64,000 nt of DNA, taken from the NCBI RefSeq assembly GCF_043757465.1, contig NZ_JAYVPL010000156.1:32134-96133 (forward strand). The letters run 5' to 3'. Below, in pieces: positions 50,930 to 59,241 of this stretch (its first letter is position 1; each line of letters opens with the position of its first letter). The stretch is from Armatimonas sp043757465. Its GTDB lineage: Bacteria > Armatimonadota > Armatimonadia > Armatimonadales > Armatimonadaceae. The position numbers and the translations under genes were made by a program. The notes under the pieces are model-generated. The model did no database searches and was not told the origin of the DNA. It was given only the letters and a program-made list of their open reading frames with translations.

Positions 50930-51709
50930 ATGACCAAGCTCGCTGTTCAGCTTTACACACTCCGCGACCACCTGACCACCACGGCGGAGGTCGCCGCATC
51001 GCTCAAGCGCCTCTCCCAGATCGGGTACCGCGCCGTACAGGTCTCCGCCGTCAAGGCGTTTGAGACGGAGTTCGATGCCACCACTCTGCGCACGATGCTC
51101 GATGACAATGGCCTCAAGTGCATCGCCACCCATAGATCCTGGGAGAGGCTCTCGCAGAACACCGACGATGAGATTGCGCTGCACCACACGCTCGGCTGCG
51201 ACTACGTGGCGATTGGGGGGATTCCCCAGCCTTACGGTGCCGACCACGCCGACGGCTACCGGCGCTTCCTAGCGGACTCCGCTCCGGTGATCGCAACCCT
51301 CAAGGCGGCAGGGATTCGCTTCGGGCACCACAACCACAGCCATGAGTTTGTGCGGGTTGCGCCTTCAAACCCCCAGACCCTCTGGGATATTCTCATCGAG
51401 GAAGGCGGCCCGGACTACTACCTAGAGGCCGATCTCTACTGGATCTGGCACGCTGGCGTTGACCCGGCGGCTCTCATGCGTCGCTGCAAAGGCCGCGTTC
51501 CCGTCATTCATCTCAAAGACAAGGAAGTCGTCCCCAAAGATGGCCCCGTCATCGCGGCTATCGGCGAGGGAAATCTTCCCTGGGACACGATTCTGCCCGC
51601 GTGCGAAGAGAGCGGGGTGGACTGGTACGCCATCGAGCAAGATACCTGCCGCCGCGACCCCTTCGACTGCCTGCGCTCGTCGTTTGAGTACCTCAGCGCC
51701 CGCCTCTAA
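50930..51709 (+). CDS. Sugar phosphate isomerase/epimerase (TIM barrel)
   Basis: The 259-residue protein is a shorter barrel: KLAVQLYTLRDHLTTTAEVA at the start, GIRFGHHNHSHEFVRV, YYLEADLYWIWHAG with the metal-site Glu and Asp, VPVIHLKDKEVV, and DWYAIEQDTCRRDPFDCL at the end. TAAAAT ends 6 bases before the ATG. It is monocistronic, convergent with the GGDEF-EAL gene after 8 bases. The opening KLAVQLYTLRD is common in inosose and polyol isomerases, but the substrate is not certain. Confidence 0.86.
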   Translation: MTKLAVQLYTLRDHLTTTAEVAASLKRLSQIGYRAVQVSAVKAFETEFDATTLRTMLDDNGLKCIATHRSWERLSQNTDDEIALHHTLGCDYVAIGGIPQPYGADHADGYRRFLADSAPVIATLKAAGIRFGHHNHSHEFVRVAPSNPQTLWDILIEEGGPDYYLEADLYWIWHAGVDPAALMRRCKGRVPVIHLKDKEVVPKDGPVIAAIGEGNLPWDTILPACEESGVDWYAIEQDTCRRDPFDCLRSSFEYLSARL

Positions 51710-51717
51710 CGGTCGCT

Positions 51718-53865
51718 TTACGCCGCCAGAGAGGCGTTGGGCTTGAGGAAGCGGCGCTCCAGCTCAGCGGGTTCCATGGGAGGACTGAAAAGGTAGCCCT
51801 GGAATTGCCGACAGCCGAGACGGTGAAGAATGTCGCACTGAGCGGTGGTCTCCACTCCCTCAGCCACCACACTCATCCCGAGGTCGTGTGCAAGCTGTAC
51901 CAGATGTTTGACCAGCATCTGGTCACGTACACTTCCCACAATAGACTTGACAAAGGAGCGGTCTATCTTCACCACATCGAAGGGGCAGTGCCGCAGATGC
52001 GAGAGCGACGAGTACCCCGCGCCAAAGTCATCCAACGAGAGAGTCACCCCCATCTGCTTGAGGGCGTTCATCACCACCAGCGCCCCCGGAATATCGTCCA
52101 GGAGCGCGGTCTCCGTCAGCTCCAGCTCTAAGAAGTTCGCAGAGAGCTTCGTGCGTGCCAGCACCTCGGCGACTTGTGCGGGGAGCTCCCGATTACGGAG
52201 CTGCTGCGCCGAGAGGTTCACCGCCACCCGGAGCGGGCTTCCCGATGCCACCCAGGCGGCAGCCTGCGCACAGGCGGCATTGAGGACAAATTCCCCCAGC
52301 GGCTGTATCAGGCCGGTTTCCTCCGCAATCGGGACAAACTTCGCGGGCGAGACGAGGCCGCGCTTGGCATGCCGCCAGCGTATCAGGCTCTCGACGCCGA
52401 TCATCCGTCCGTTGCCCACATCCACCTGCGGTTGGAAGTAAAGCAAAAAGTTATCGCAGGGCTGCGCACGTGTGAGATCATGGCGTAGATCTGCTTCCAG
52501 CTCGAAGCGCTCCTTGGTCGTGCGGTTCATCTGCGGCGTGAAGAAGCGAAAGTCTCCTCGGCCCTCTTCTTTCGCGCGGTACATCGCCACATCGGCATTC
52601 TTGATCAATGCGTCCGCATCCTGGGCATCGGTGGGAAAGCGGCTGATTCCGATACTGGCGGAGATCACTAGCTCCTGTCCCTCCATCAAGATCGGCTCCG
52701 TAAGGGCTTTAAGAAGAGATTCCGCCATCTTCGCCGCGTTGTTGATGATATCGGAGTGGTTCTCCTCACTCATGATCAAGATAAACTCATCGCCTCCCAC
52801 ACGTGCCAGGAGATCCTTCTGCCCGATCGTGGGCAGGAGTCTTCGGCGTACGACATACTGCAAAAAACGATCACCAAACGCATGGCCGAGCGTATCGTTG
52901 ATCTGCTTAAAGCGATCCAAATCCATATAGACCGCCACTACCGACGTGTGATTTTTCTGTGCCCGCTCAATGAACAGCTCCAGTTGCTCTCGTAAGCGAC
53001 GGCGGTTTGAGAGGCCTGTCAGAGGGTCATGGAGTGCTTGTTGGAGTGTGTTTTGCTCACTGTTGCGCCGTGCCTGTGCGCCCGTGATCGCCTCAGCAGC
53101 GATGGCAAGGTAGCCCTGCTCCTCAGCGGACCACTGTCGCGGTGCCCGGCGGCTCTCCAGAGCAAGATAGCCCCAGAGCTCCCCTTCGATCACCAGCGGG
53201 AGAATAAAGAGGGAGAAGACGCCCTGTGTCTCTAGCAAGCGCTTCTCTTGATCCGGGAAGGTACTCACTTGCCCTAAGATGAACTTCGAGTCCCCCAACT
53301 CCTGAATCCAGCGGGGGAAATTCTTGGAGAGAGGCACATCTATGCGGGCAGGACTGTTGATCTGCCCGGCGATTCCAGAGGCACACCACTCTGCAAGAAG
53401 GTTTGCATAGTACTCACTCTGGTCGGGATAGCACTGGCAAAGATAGATCCGATCCGCCCGAGTGGCAGCCCCAAGCAGAGGAAGCACTTCTCCTAGTGCC
53501 TGTCCCCGGTGATCTGCCAGGAGCAAGCGCTCCAGCTCCACCAGAGCTTTAAGATAGCGTTCGCGGTTTTGTTGGTACTCTTTGGCCTGTTCCTGCTGCT
53601 GTCGCGCCGTTGCGATCTCACGCTGTGCTCTCTGGACACGTGCCAGAACAAGAGCGAGGGCACTTCCCAGGGACAGAGCGAGCACTCCGGGCAGCACCAA
53701 GCTCTTACTAAACATAGGCGCACGCAGGAGCAAGAAGATCACGAAAAATCCCACTCCTACTAGCGGAGCTACCACAAGCGGCGAGAGCCGTCCAACCTCA
53801 GTCGTGGCTGGGGAAGGGAGGGGCAGGCGATTTACCCTGCGTTGTGTTTTCTCGCGTACGGCCAT
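51718..53865 (-). CDS. GAF-GGDEF-EAL cyclic-di-GMP protein
   Basis: The 715-residue protein has two N-terminal membrane helices (about residues 28-75), a coiled coil (AQREIATARQQQEQAKEYQQ), a GAF domain (ATRADRIYLCQCYPDQSEYY), a GGDEF domain with an intact VGGDEFILIM, and an EAL domain with DDFGAGYSSLSHL, KIDRSFVKSI and AEGVET. The EAL motif reads ESL (IGVESLIRW). The residues upstream of GGDEF read GQKD, so the RxxD inhibitory site is absent. Which activity dominates cannot be told. The start overlaps the end of lpxK by 68 bp. GAF and the membrane helices suggest it responds to an envelope or small-molecule signal. Confidence 0.92.
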   Translation of the reverse strand: MAVREKTQRRVNRLPLPSPATTEVGRLSPLVVAPLVGVGFFVIFLLLRAPMFSKSLVLPGVLALSLGSALALVLARVQRAQREIATARQQQEQAKEYQQNRERYLKALVELERLLLADHRGQALGEVLPLLGAATRADRIYLCQCYPDQSEYYANLLAEWCASGIAGQINSPARIDVPLSKNFPRWIQELGDSKFILGQVSTFPDQEKRLLETQGVFSLFILPLVIEGELWGYLALESRRAPRQWSAEEQGYLAIAAEAITGAQARRNSEQNTLQQALHDPLTGLSNRRRLREQLELFIERAQKNHTSVVAVYMDLDRFKQINDTLGHAFGDRFLQYVVRRRLLPTIGQKDLLARVGGDEFILIMSEENHSDIINNAAKMAESLLKALTEPILMEGQELVISASIGISRFPTDAQDADALIKNADVAMYRAKEEGRGDFRFFTPQMNRTTKERFELEADLRHDLTRAQPCDNFLLYFQPQVDVGNGRMIGVESLIRWRHAKRGLVSPAKFVPIAEETGLIQPLGEFVLNAACAQAAAWVASGSPLRVAVNLSAQQLRNRELPAQVAEVLARTKLSANFLELELTETALLDDIPGALVVMNALKQMGVTLSLDDFGAGYSSLSHLRHCPFDVVKIDRSFVKSIVGSVRDQMLVKHLVQLAHDLGMSVVAEGVETTAQCDILHRLGCRQFQGYLFSPPMEPAELERRFLKPNASLAA

Positions 53866-54958
53866 AAAAAGTTAATAAATCCCTACTGAAACTCTCGTCG
53901 TGCGCCACCCGCATCTGGATGCGTAGTGCCCAGAGTGCTGGCCCTTCCGCTGGCCAGAGTGCCCGCAGCCGCATCAGGTCTTTCTCCGTCGTAACAAAGA
54001 GTCCTTGCGGTGCTTGCGCAATCAGAGCGAGTGTCTCCTCTTTATTGTAGGTATGATGGTCCCCAAACTCGCAGAATTTTTTCAGGGAGAGCTTCAAAGC
54101 CTCCAGTGTGGAACGAAAAGCTTGCCCATCTGCGATGCCGGAAAAAGCAATCGCACTCTCGGCAGCAAAGGCTTCCAGAGTTTCTTGCGCACCGTCGAGC
54201 CCCACCCAGCCCGTCGGCTCGTGGGTCGCCGTAAAGAGACCAGCACGGGGGGCGAGGCGCTGAACCGCTCTTTTAGTACGCTCTAGCTGCTCCGAGCTAA
54301 CCCGGTCAGCACGGGTGAGGACGACCATCCCAGCGCGGGCGAGATGAAAGGGCGGCTCGCGCAGAAGCCCACGCGGGAGCATCCAGCCATTATCAAACGG
54401 GCGGCGCGCATCTAGCAAAACAATGTCTAAGTCGCGGTGGAGCTGCCAGAACTGAAGCGCATCGTCGAGCAGGATCACATCGGGGGCGAACTGTGCGCAG
54501 GCTAGGCTGCCTGAGACCCGCCGGTCCCGCCCGATAATCACCGGCACATCGGGCAGAAGCTGCGCAAGCAAAGTCGGCTCATCTCCGGCGACATCTGCGC
54601 TGAGTAAGAGCTGCCCATCTCCCCGGCTCACAATCTTGGCGCCGCCCTCTCTCTCGTGTGTGCCACCGTGCCCTCGCGAGAGTAACACCACGCTGAGTCC
54701 CTGTTCGCGCAGAAGCCGCCCGACCAGCGCCGCCATCGGTGTCTTACCAGTTCCCCCGGAGCTGAGATTACCAATCGCGATCACGGGCACCGGGAGCTTG
54801 TAGCGCTTGCGAATCCCCAGCCGATAGGGCAGTAAATACAGCGCCAGCCCCACAAAGTGCAGCCCCGCCAGCGGAGTCATTGCCATGCGGAGCAGCGTTC
54901 CTCGAAGGCTTTTCTCCTCCAGTAGCGCCTTAGCGTCCAAGGAGGCTCTCCAAAGCAT
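53798..54958 (-). CDS. lpxK: Tetraacyldisaccharide 4'-kinase (lipid A)
   Basis: LpxK phosphorylates the 4' position of the lipid A disaccharide in the inner membrane. The 386-residue protein has an N-terminal hydrophobic segment (GLHFVGLALYLLPYRLG), the conserved LPVPVIAIGNLSSGGTGKTP Walker A, GRDRR and VILLDDALQFW. The normal domain ends near RDLLTFYGRTREN; about 14 further residues overlap the start of the GGDEF-EAL gene by 68 bp. The ATG at 54958 overlaps waaA by 29 bp. Co-transcription with waaA is usual for this pathway. Confidence 0.93.
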   Translation of the reverse strand: MLWRASLDAKALLEEKSLRGTLLRMAMTPLAGLHFVGLALYLLPYRLGIRKRYKLPVPVIAIGNLSSGGTGKTPMAALVGRLLREQGLSVVLLSRGHGGTHEREGGAKIVSRGDGQLLLSADVAGDEPTLLAQLLPDVPVIIGRDRRVSGSLACAQFAPDVILLDDALQFWQLHRDLDIVLLDARRPFDNGWMLPRGLLREPPFHLARAGMVVLTRADRVSSEQLERTKRAVQRLAPRAGLFTATHEPTGWVGLDGAQETLEAFAAESAIAFSGIADGQAFRSTLEALKLSLKKFCEFGDHHTYNKEETLALIAQAPQGLFVTTEKDLMRLRALWPAEGPALWALRIQMRVAHDESFSRDLLTFYGRTRENTTQGKSPAPPFPSHD

Positions 54959-56198
54959 CCATACACTTGGCGGAGACTCCCTGGTTCCGCTCGATCAGTG
55001 CGCGTGCCTTTACCGCCGAAGTGGCCCTCTCTTGCCCCGAGAGCGCCAACCAGCGGCTCACGGCGCTGGCCAGCCCTGCCGCATCCATGACTTGCTCCCC
55101 CACGCCTTCCGCAACTGCCAGAGCCGCGATATCACGCTGGTTGTTCATGTTCGGGCCAAAGAGCGCGGGGACACCCTGAGCGAGTGGCTGGAATACACTC
55201 TGCCCGCCCCACGGCGCAAGCGAGCCCCCGACAAATGCGATATCCGCAATGGCATAGACACGGCCCAGCTCACCAAAAGTATCCAGAATGAGCGTGGGGC
55301 CACACTCGCCCTTGCTCCGCTGTGCGGCTCCTGGCAAGTGTGCTTTCACTGTCTCCACGCGCTCCAGATGCCGGGGTGCGACAATCAAGACAAGTCCTGC
55401 AAAACGCTCCCGCACACGCTTCGCCGCCTCAGCCACCAGCAGCTCCTCATCGGGGATGCCCTCTTTGCCATCGCGGGTCGAGCCACAGATCCAGACAGGA
55501 GCGTCTTGAGGAATCCCTAGCTCCTCGCGCAGCTTAGTGCGCTCTTCAGCGCTTAGCATTGTCGCGGACTCATCGAACTTGGTATTGCCAAACATCTGCA
55601 CCTTCTCACGAGGCGCACCCACCAAACCCGCCCGGCGCACGTCCTCATCCGACTGCATTGCAAAGAGATCCACACACGCCAGTCCACTTTTCATAAAGGC
55701 TTGCGCTTTCAGCCCGCGCCGCAAGCCTTTGTCCGAGATGCGCCCATTGAGCACCATGACTTTCGCGCCTTGTTTCTTTGCCGCCGCCAGAAAGTTCGGC
55801 CAGATCTCCCACTCCATCAGCAAGAGCGCATCAGGCCCAATCGCTCGCAGGGCGCGTGACACGGCCCACGGAAAGTCCAGCGGAAAGTAGGCCACCGCCG
55901 ATGCCTCCGCCACGCCCTGCGCCACTTCCCGCCCCCCACGCGTCGTCGTGGTGAGCAGCAAAAACGCCTCCGGATGGCGCTTGCGCAGCTCTCGCAGAAT
56001 CGGCTTGGCCGCCATCACCTCCCCGACAGAGACTGCATGCACCCAGAAGCTTTTTTGCTCCCTAGCCCCCGATAACGGGGGAAAATAGCCGAAGCGCTCG
56101 CGCCAGTGCACCGGGTCTTCCTTGCCCGTCGCCAGCCGAAAAAGATAATAGGCAAGAAGCAAAGGCGAGAGCAGAAAGAGGAGGATGTTGTAGATCAC
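54930..56198 (-). CDS. waaA: 3-deoxy-D-manno-octulosonic acid (Kdo) transferase
   Basis: WaaA adds Kdo to lipid A. The 422-residue GT30 protein has an N-terminal membrane helix, the catalytic HAVSVGEVMAAKP (Glu60), LMEWEIWPNF, VMVLNGRISDKG, and the C-terminal AFVGGSLAPWGGQSVFQPLAQG. Residues 38-47 (YFPPLSGARE) come from a palindromic repeat insert at 56059-56084, in the loop before the catalytic strand and without a frameshift. The GTG at 56198 overlaps the TOPRIM gene stop (GTGA). Confidence 0.94.
   Translation of the reverse strand: MIYNILLFLLSPLLLAYYLFRLATGKEDPVHWRERFGYFPPLSGAREQKSFWVHAVSVGEVMAAKPILRELRKRHPEAFLLLTTTTRGGREVAQGVAEASAVAYFPLDFPWAVSRALRAIGPDALLLMEWEIWPNFLAAAKKQGAKVMVLNGRISDKGLRRGLKAQAFMKSGLACVDLFAMQSDEDVRRAGLVGAPREKVQMFGNTKFDESATMLSAEERTKLREELGIPQDAPVWICGSTRDGKEGIPDEELLVAEAAKRVRERFAGLVLIVAPRHLERVETVKAHLPGAAQRSKGECGPTLILDTFGELGRVYAIADIAFVGGSLAPWGGQSVFQPLAQGVPALFGPNMNNQRDIAALAVAEGVGEQVMDAAGLASAVSRWLALSGQERATSAVKARALIERNQGVSAKCMDALESLLGR
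56059..56084. repeat. Palindromic repeat inserted in-frame inside waaA
   Basis: CTCCCTAGCCCCCGATAACG with matching GGGGGAAA end, the same family as at 2291-6812 and 35500. It is 26 bp, so neighbouring residues must have adjusted to keep frame; the WaaA protein reads through it as PPLSGAREQ. Confidence 0.7.
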
Positions 56199-56818
56199 TC
56201 TTCGCGCCAGTTTCGTGCTTCCAGAATTGCTCGTACATCATCTTGTAAGCGCTGGAAAGCACTCATGCGCAAAAGAGGGCTGAAGTCATCGGTAAGCTGC
56301 GTAATGCGCCGCATTGCAGCAGGAATCTGTTTATTGAATTCATCAAGCCGTCGTCCTCGTCGCTCGCTTGCAGTTCGAAGTGCCTCGCGAAGCACTGTCT
56401 TGGGATCAGCTATATTTTCTAGTTGTGCATGCGTTGGTAGATTTAATGTGGCACGACTATTTCGGTTTCCTGCAGCTTGTCGCAAGACGCCCGGATCAAA
56501 GAGAAGCCATGCCTCCATCATTCGCACGGGAACAACACAAACACTGGGCTGCTCAACTTTCGCTTCGGTCAGAGCCGCCTGAATCTCCTCATAGCGCCGA
56601 AATGGTTCTTCACGATCAGAGTCACGATGAATAAAGAGCAGGTCACACGGAGCATCCTCCAGTGCATTGCGAATTTTCTCCGCCAACCCCTGGCCCCGAC
56701 GGTAAGCAAACTCTCCAGAGAAAACCTGATTGGTGTGTCGCCGAATCGTCCAATCTAAAATGGGCAAAAGTGCCGCATCTGTTGAGCCCTCCGTCAGAAG
56801 CGTATAGCGACATATCAT
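56195..56818 (-). CDS. TOPRIM-fold nuclease-like protein (partner of AAA ATPase)
   Basis: From the ATG at 56818 this is 207 residues. The TOPRIM pattern is visible: the N-terminal Glu10 in YTLLTEGSTDAALLP and the D-x-D of LLFIHRDSDREEPF (Asp66, Asp68). It resembles DUF4276 or the TOPRIM halves of OLD-like systems; I cannot separate these. Its start overlaps the ATPase stop (ATGA) and its own stop overlaps the waaA start (GTGA). TOPRIM proteins cut or unwind nucleic acids when their ATPase partner is triggered. No homologue is established for this exact layout here. Confidence 0.75.
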   Translation of the reverse strand: MICRYTLLTEGSTDAALLPILDWTIRRHTNQVFSGEFAYRRGQGLAEKIRNALEDAPCDLLFIHRDSDREEPFRRYEEIQAALTEAKVEQPSVCVVPVRMMEAWLLFDPGVLRQAAGNRNSRATLNLPTHAQLENIADPKTVLREALRTASERRGRRLDEFNKQIPAAMRRITQLTDDFSPLLRMSAFQRLQDDVRAILEARNWREE

Positions 56819-58218
56819 CGCGCATCTACCACCCAAGCAAGCTGCCCAACAGTATTGGGCGCAAGGTCTTCACTAACCTCAGGACGCAGATAGCGTAGCA
56901 GTTTACTTTTACTGATCAAGTTGCCCCCTTTAGAACCACGAGTACGCCAAGTCTCAGGAAGACACGACAGAGAAAGTTGTAAACCTCTCGTCCGATCAGC
57001 AACATGAACTACCTCCGCAGCAAGAAGGCTCTCACCAGGTGTGTAGAGTACAACAAGTGGCGAGTGCGTGTTGATAATCACCTGACGTAGGGGGTTGTCC
57101 TCATCTACCGGGCGAGAAGTATCCACCGCAAGCGCTTGCAAAAGATTCAGCATTGTCCCAATTCGCTCCGGGTGAATTCCATTTTCAGGCTCCTCAAGGC
57201 AAAGAACGCCTTGAAAATCGGGGTCTATCTCAAGAGTCGCTAGTGCCAAAAAACGCAGGGTTCCGTCGGAGAGAGCGTGAGCAGAGTGCCGTGTCCCATC
57301 GGAGCTAGCTGCCCAGAGCGTCAAGAGATCACGCTTGTCATCTCGCTCTACCCCAATTTCTCGTATCTCCTGCACCAGCTCGCTCATCCGCAGAGCCACC
57401 GTATCATAGACTTGTTGATCTTCAGAGCGGCGTGCCAGCCGATAGAGTGTTGCAGGAAGGTGCCCCCCCTTGGTCGTGAGATACCCCGGTGTTTTAAGAT
57501 CATCCGCTTCACGAAGTGCTGTCGGCTCAAGCTGGAAAAGCGCCCATGAGCGCATCTCATTTCGTGCAAGAACAGCAGTCCGGTACTCAGCCGCATTGGC
57601 AAGATGAAGCAGTGTTCGTGGTAGGGTTCGTGCGATGCGTGGGGAGGGTCTTCCCCCACCTTTCCCCCCACCATCCTGGTGCAGTCGAATCGCAGTCTCT
57701 CCAACGCTATTTACCACCGTTGAAATCAGAGGTTCTGTTCGTCGTCCTTGAATAACGGAGTTACGCCAAGCAACACTGTGCGGAAAAAGCAGATGTTTTA
57801 CCGCATCCCCCTTGTTAATATGAACCAACGATTCCTGATGTATCTCTAAATTGCCATCGTCCTCGCGGTAGCCAAGCTCTAGCGTGTAGCGTAGAAATGT
57901 CATGCTGGCTTGAGCTTTTTGCCCGAGATCATCTTCCCCTTCCGCGGGAACTACCATCTCCACTTCAAAAAAGATGGTTTCCGCATAGCTATCCCCGGCA
58001 TGATAGAAGAGAGAAAGGACATCTGGGCGACGGCTATCGCGTACGGACTTCGTTGCCTCTAGTAATGTGTCACTCGCCAAAGCACTCAAGAATTGGATCG
58101 CATCAAAAAGATTGGACTTCCCAACACCATTAGCTCCTGCGATGCAGGTGAAAGGGCCAAAACGTACATCTAAATCTACCAAGTTCTTGAATCCACGAAC
58201 TTTCAGACGGGTTAGCAT
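56815..58218 (-). CDS. AAA/ABC-type ATPase, OLD/RecF-like, candidate defence sensor
   Basis: The 467-residue protein begins LTRLKVRGFKNLVDLDVRFG and has Walker A GANGVGKSNLFD (residues 28-36), a long insert of about 280 residues, a late signature (ALSDGTLRFLALATLEID), Walker B VLCLEEPENGIHPER and the H-motif IINTHSPLVVL. This is the AAA_21/RecF-like architecture shared by OLD, GajA and PARIS AriA ATPases, which detect phage or damaged DNA and activate a nuclease partner. Here the nuclease half is a separate TOPRIM gene coupled by ATGA. TACAAT ends 6 bases before ATG. Confidence 0.82.
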   Translation of the reverse strand: MLTRLKVRGFKNLVDLDVRFGPFTCIAGANGVGKSNLFDAIQFLSALASDTLLEATKSVRDSRRPDVLSLFYHAGDSYAETIFFEVEMVVPAEGEDDLGQKAQASMTFLRYTLELGYREDDGNLEIHQESLVHINKGDAVKHLLFPHSVAWRNSVIQGRRTEPLISTVVNSVGETAIRLHQDGGGKGGGRPSPRIARTLPRTLLHLANAAEYRTAVLARNEMRSWALFQLEPTALREADDLKTPGYLTTKGGHLPATLYRLARRSEDQQVYDTVALRMSELVQEIREIGVERDDKRDLLTLWAASSDGTRHSAHALSDGTLRFLALATLEIDPDFQGVLCLEEPENGIHPERIGTMLNLLQALAVDTSRPVDEDNPLRQVIINTHSPLVVLYTPGESLLAAEVVHVADRTRGLQLSLSCLPETWRTRGSKGGNLISKSKLLRYLRPEVSEDLAPNTVGQLAWVVDAR

Positions 58219-58222
58219 AACT

Positions 58223-59236
58223 CTATTGTACTCCTGCTAGTGGCTCAGAGGCGCGAGTCTCAAAGTCGAGGGTGGCGGTGCGGCCATTTTGTAGATACCA
58301 GTAACCCGCGCAGGCGATCATGGCGGCGTTGTCGGTGCAGAGCGCTACGGCCGGGTAGAAAAGCGCGAGCCCCGCTTTGTCGCAGCGCTGTTGCATCACC
58401 TCACGCAGACGGGTGTTCGCGGAGACACCGCCTGCCAGTAAGACGCGCTCCACCCCCAGCTCATTTGCCGCCGCGATAGTCTTTTTGCTCAGCACATCTA
58501 CCACGGCCTCCTGGAAGCTCGCAGCAATATCGGCAATGGGGGGTAAGTTCTCGCCCTGCAAGGCGTAGCGCACCGAGGTCTTGAGGCCCGAGAAGCTAAA
58601 CTCATGGGTTCCCGGAAGCGTGGCACGGGGAAAAGTAATCGCCTTGGGGTTGCCGCCCTCTGCCGCTTTCTGCACAGCAGGCCCCCCAGGATAGCCCAGG
58701 CCCATCAGGCGTGCGCACTTATCAAAAGCTTCTCCGGCAGCATCATCGCGCGTGCGGCCTAATAAAACATAGTCGCCGTGGCCGCGCAGGTGAAATAAGT
58801 CCGTGTGCCCACCACTGACAACCAGCGCCACCGCAGGGTAATCGGCAATAGCTCTCTCGTTATCGGGGGGGGTGAGCCAGTTCGCGTAGAGATGCGCCTC
58901 GATATGATGCACGGGAATCACGGGCTTTTTGAGCGCCATCCCTAGTGCCTTTGCCGCCGATGTCCCAACCAGAAGCGCCCCCAAGAGTCCAGGACGGTTG
59001 GTCACCGCGATGGCGTCTATGTCGGTCCACGCACAGTTCGCCTCGGCAAGCGCTTGTCGAAAGACAGGAATCAGCTGCTCCACATGACGGCGGCTCGCCA
59101 GCTCGGGCACTACGCCTCCGTAGCGCGCGTGCTCCTCCATCTGCGAGGCCACGATATTAGAGAGCAGCGTGCGTCCGTCTACTACTACGGCTGCGCTTGT
59201 CTCATCGCAGCTTGTCTCAATTCCAAAAACAATCAC
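58223..59236 (-). CDS. tsaD: tRNA N6-adenosine threonylcarbamoyltransferase
   Basis: TsaD transfers the threonylcarbamoyl group to A37 of ANN-reading tRNAs, with TsaB and TsaE encoded about 50 kb away in this window. The 337-residue protein starts MIVFGIETSCDETSAAVV (GTG start) and contains the metal-site HHIEAHLYANW (His111, His115), VSGGHTDLFHL, the nucleotide motif GRTRDDAAGEAFDK and a C-terminal CTDNAAMIA. TACAAT at 59249-59244 ends 7 bases before GTG and includes the last codons and the TAG stop of the upstream gene. Confidence 0.95.
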   Translation of the reverse strand: MIVFGIETSCDETSAAVVVDGRTLLSNIVASQMEEHARYGGVVPELASRRHVEQLIPVFRQALAEANCAWTDIDAIAVTNRPGLLGALLVGTSAAKALGMALKKPVIPVHHIEAHLYANWLTPPDNERAIADYPAVALVVSGGHTDLFHLRGHGDYVLLGRTRDDAAGEAFDKCARLMGLGYPGGPAVQKAAEGGNPKAITFPRATLPGTHEFSFSGLKTSVRYALQGENLPPIADIAASFQEAVVDVLSKKTIAAANELGVERVLLAGGVSANTRLREVMQQRCDKAGLALFYPAVALCTDNAAMIACAGYWYLQNGRTATLDFETRASEPLAGVQ

Positions 59237-59241
59237 AAACG

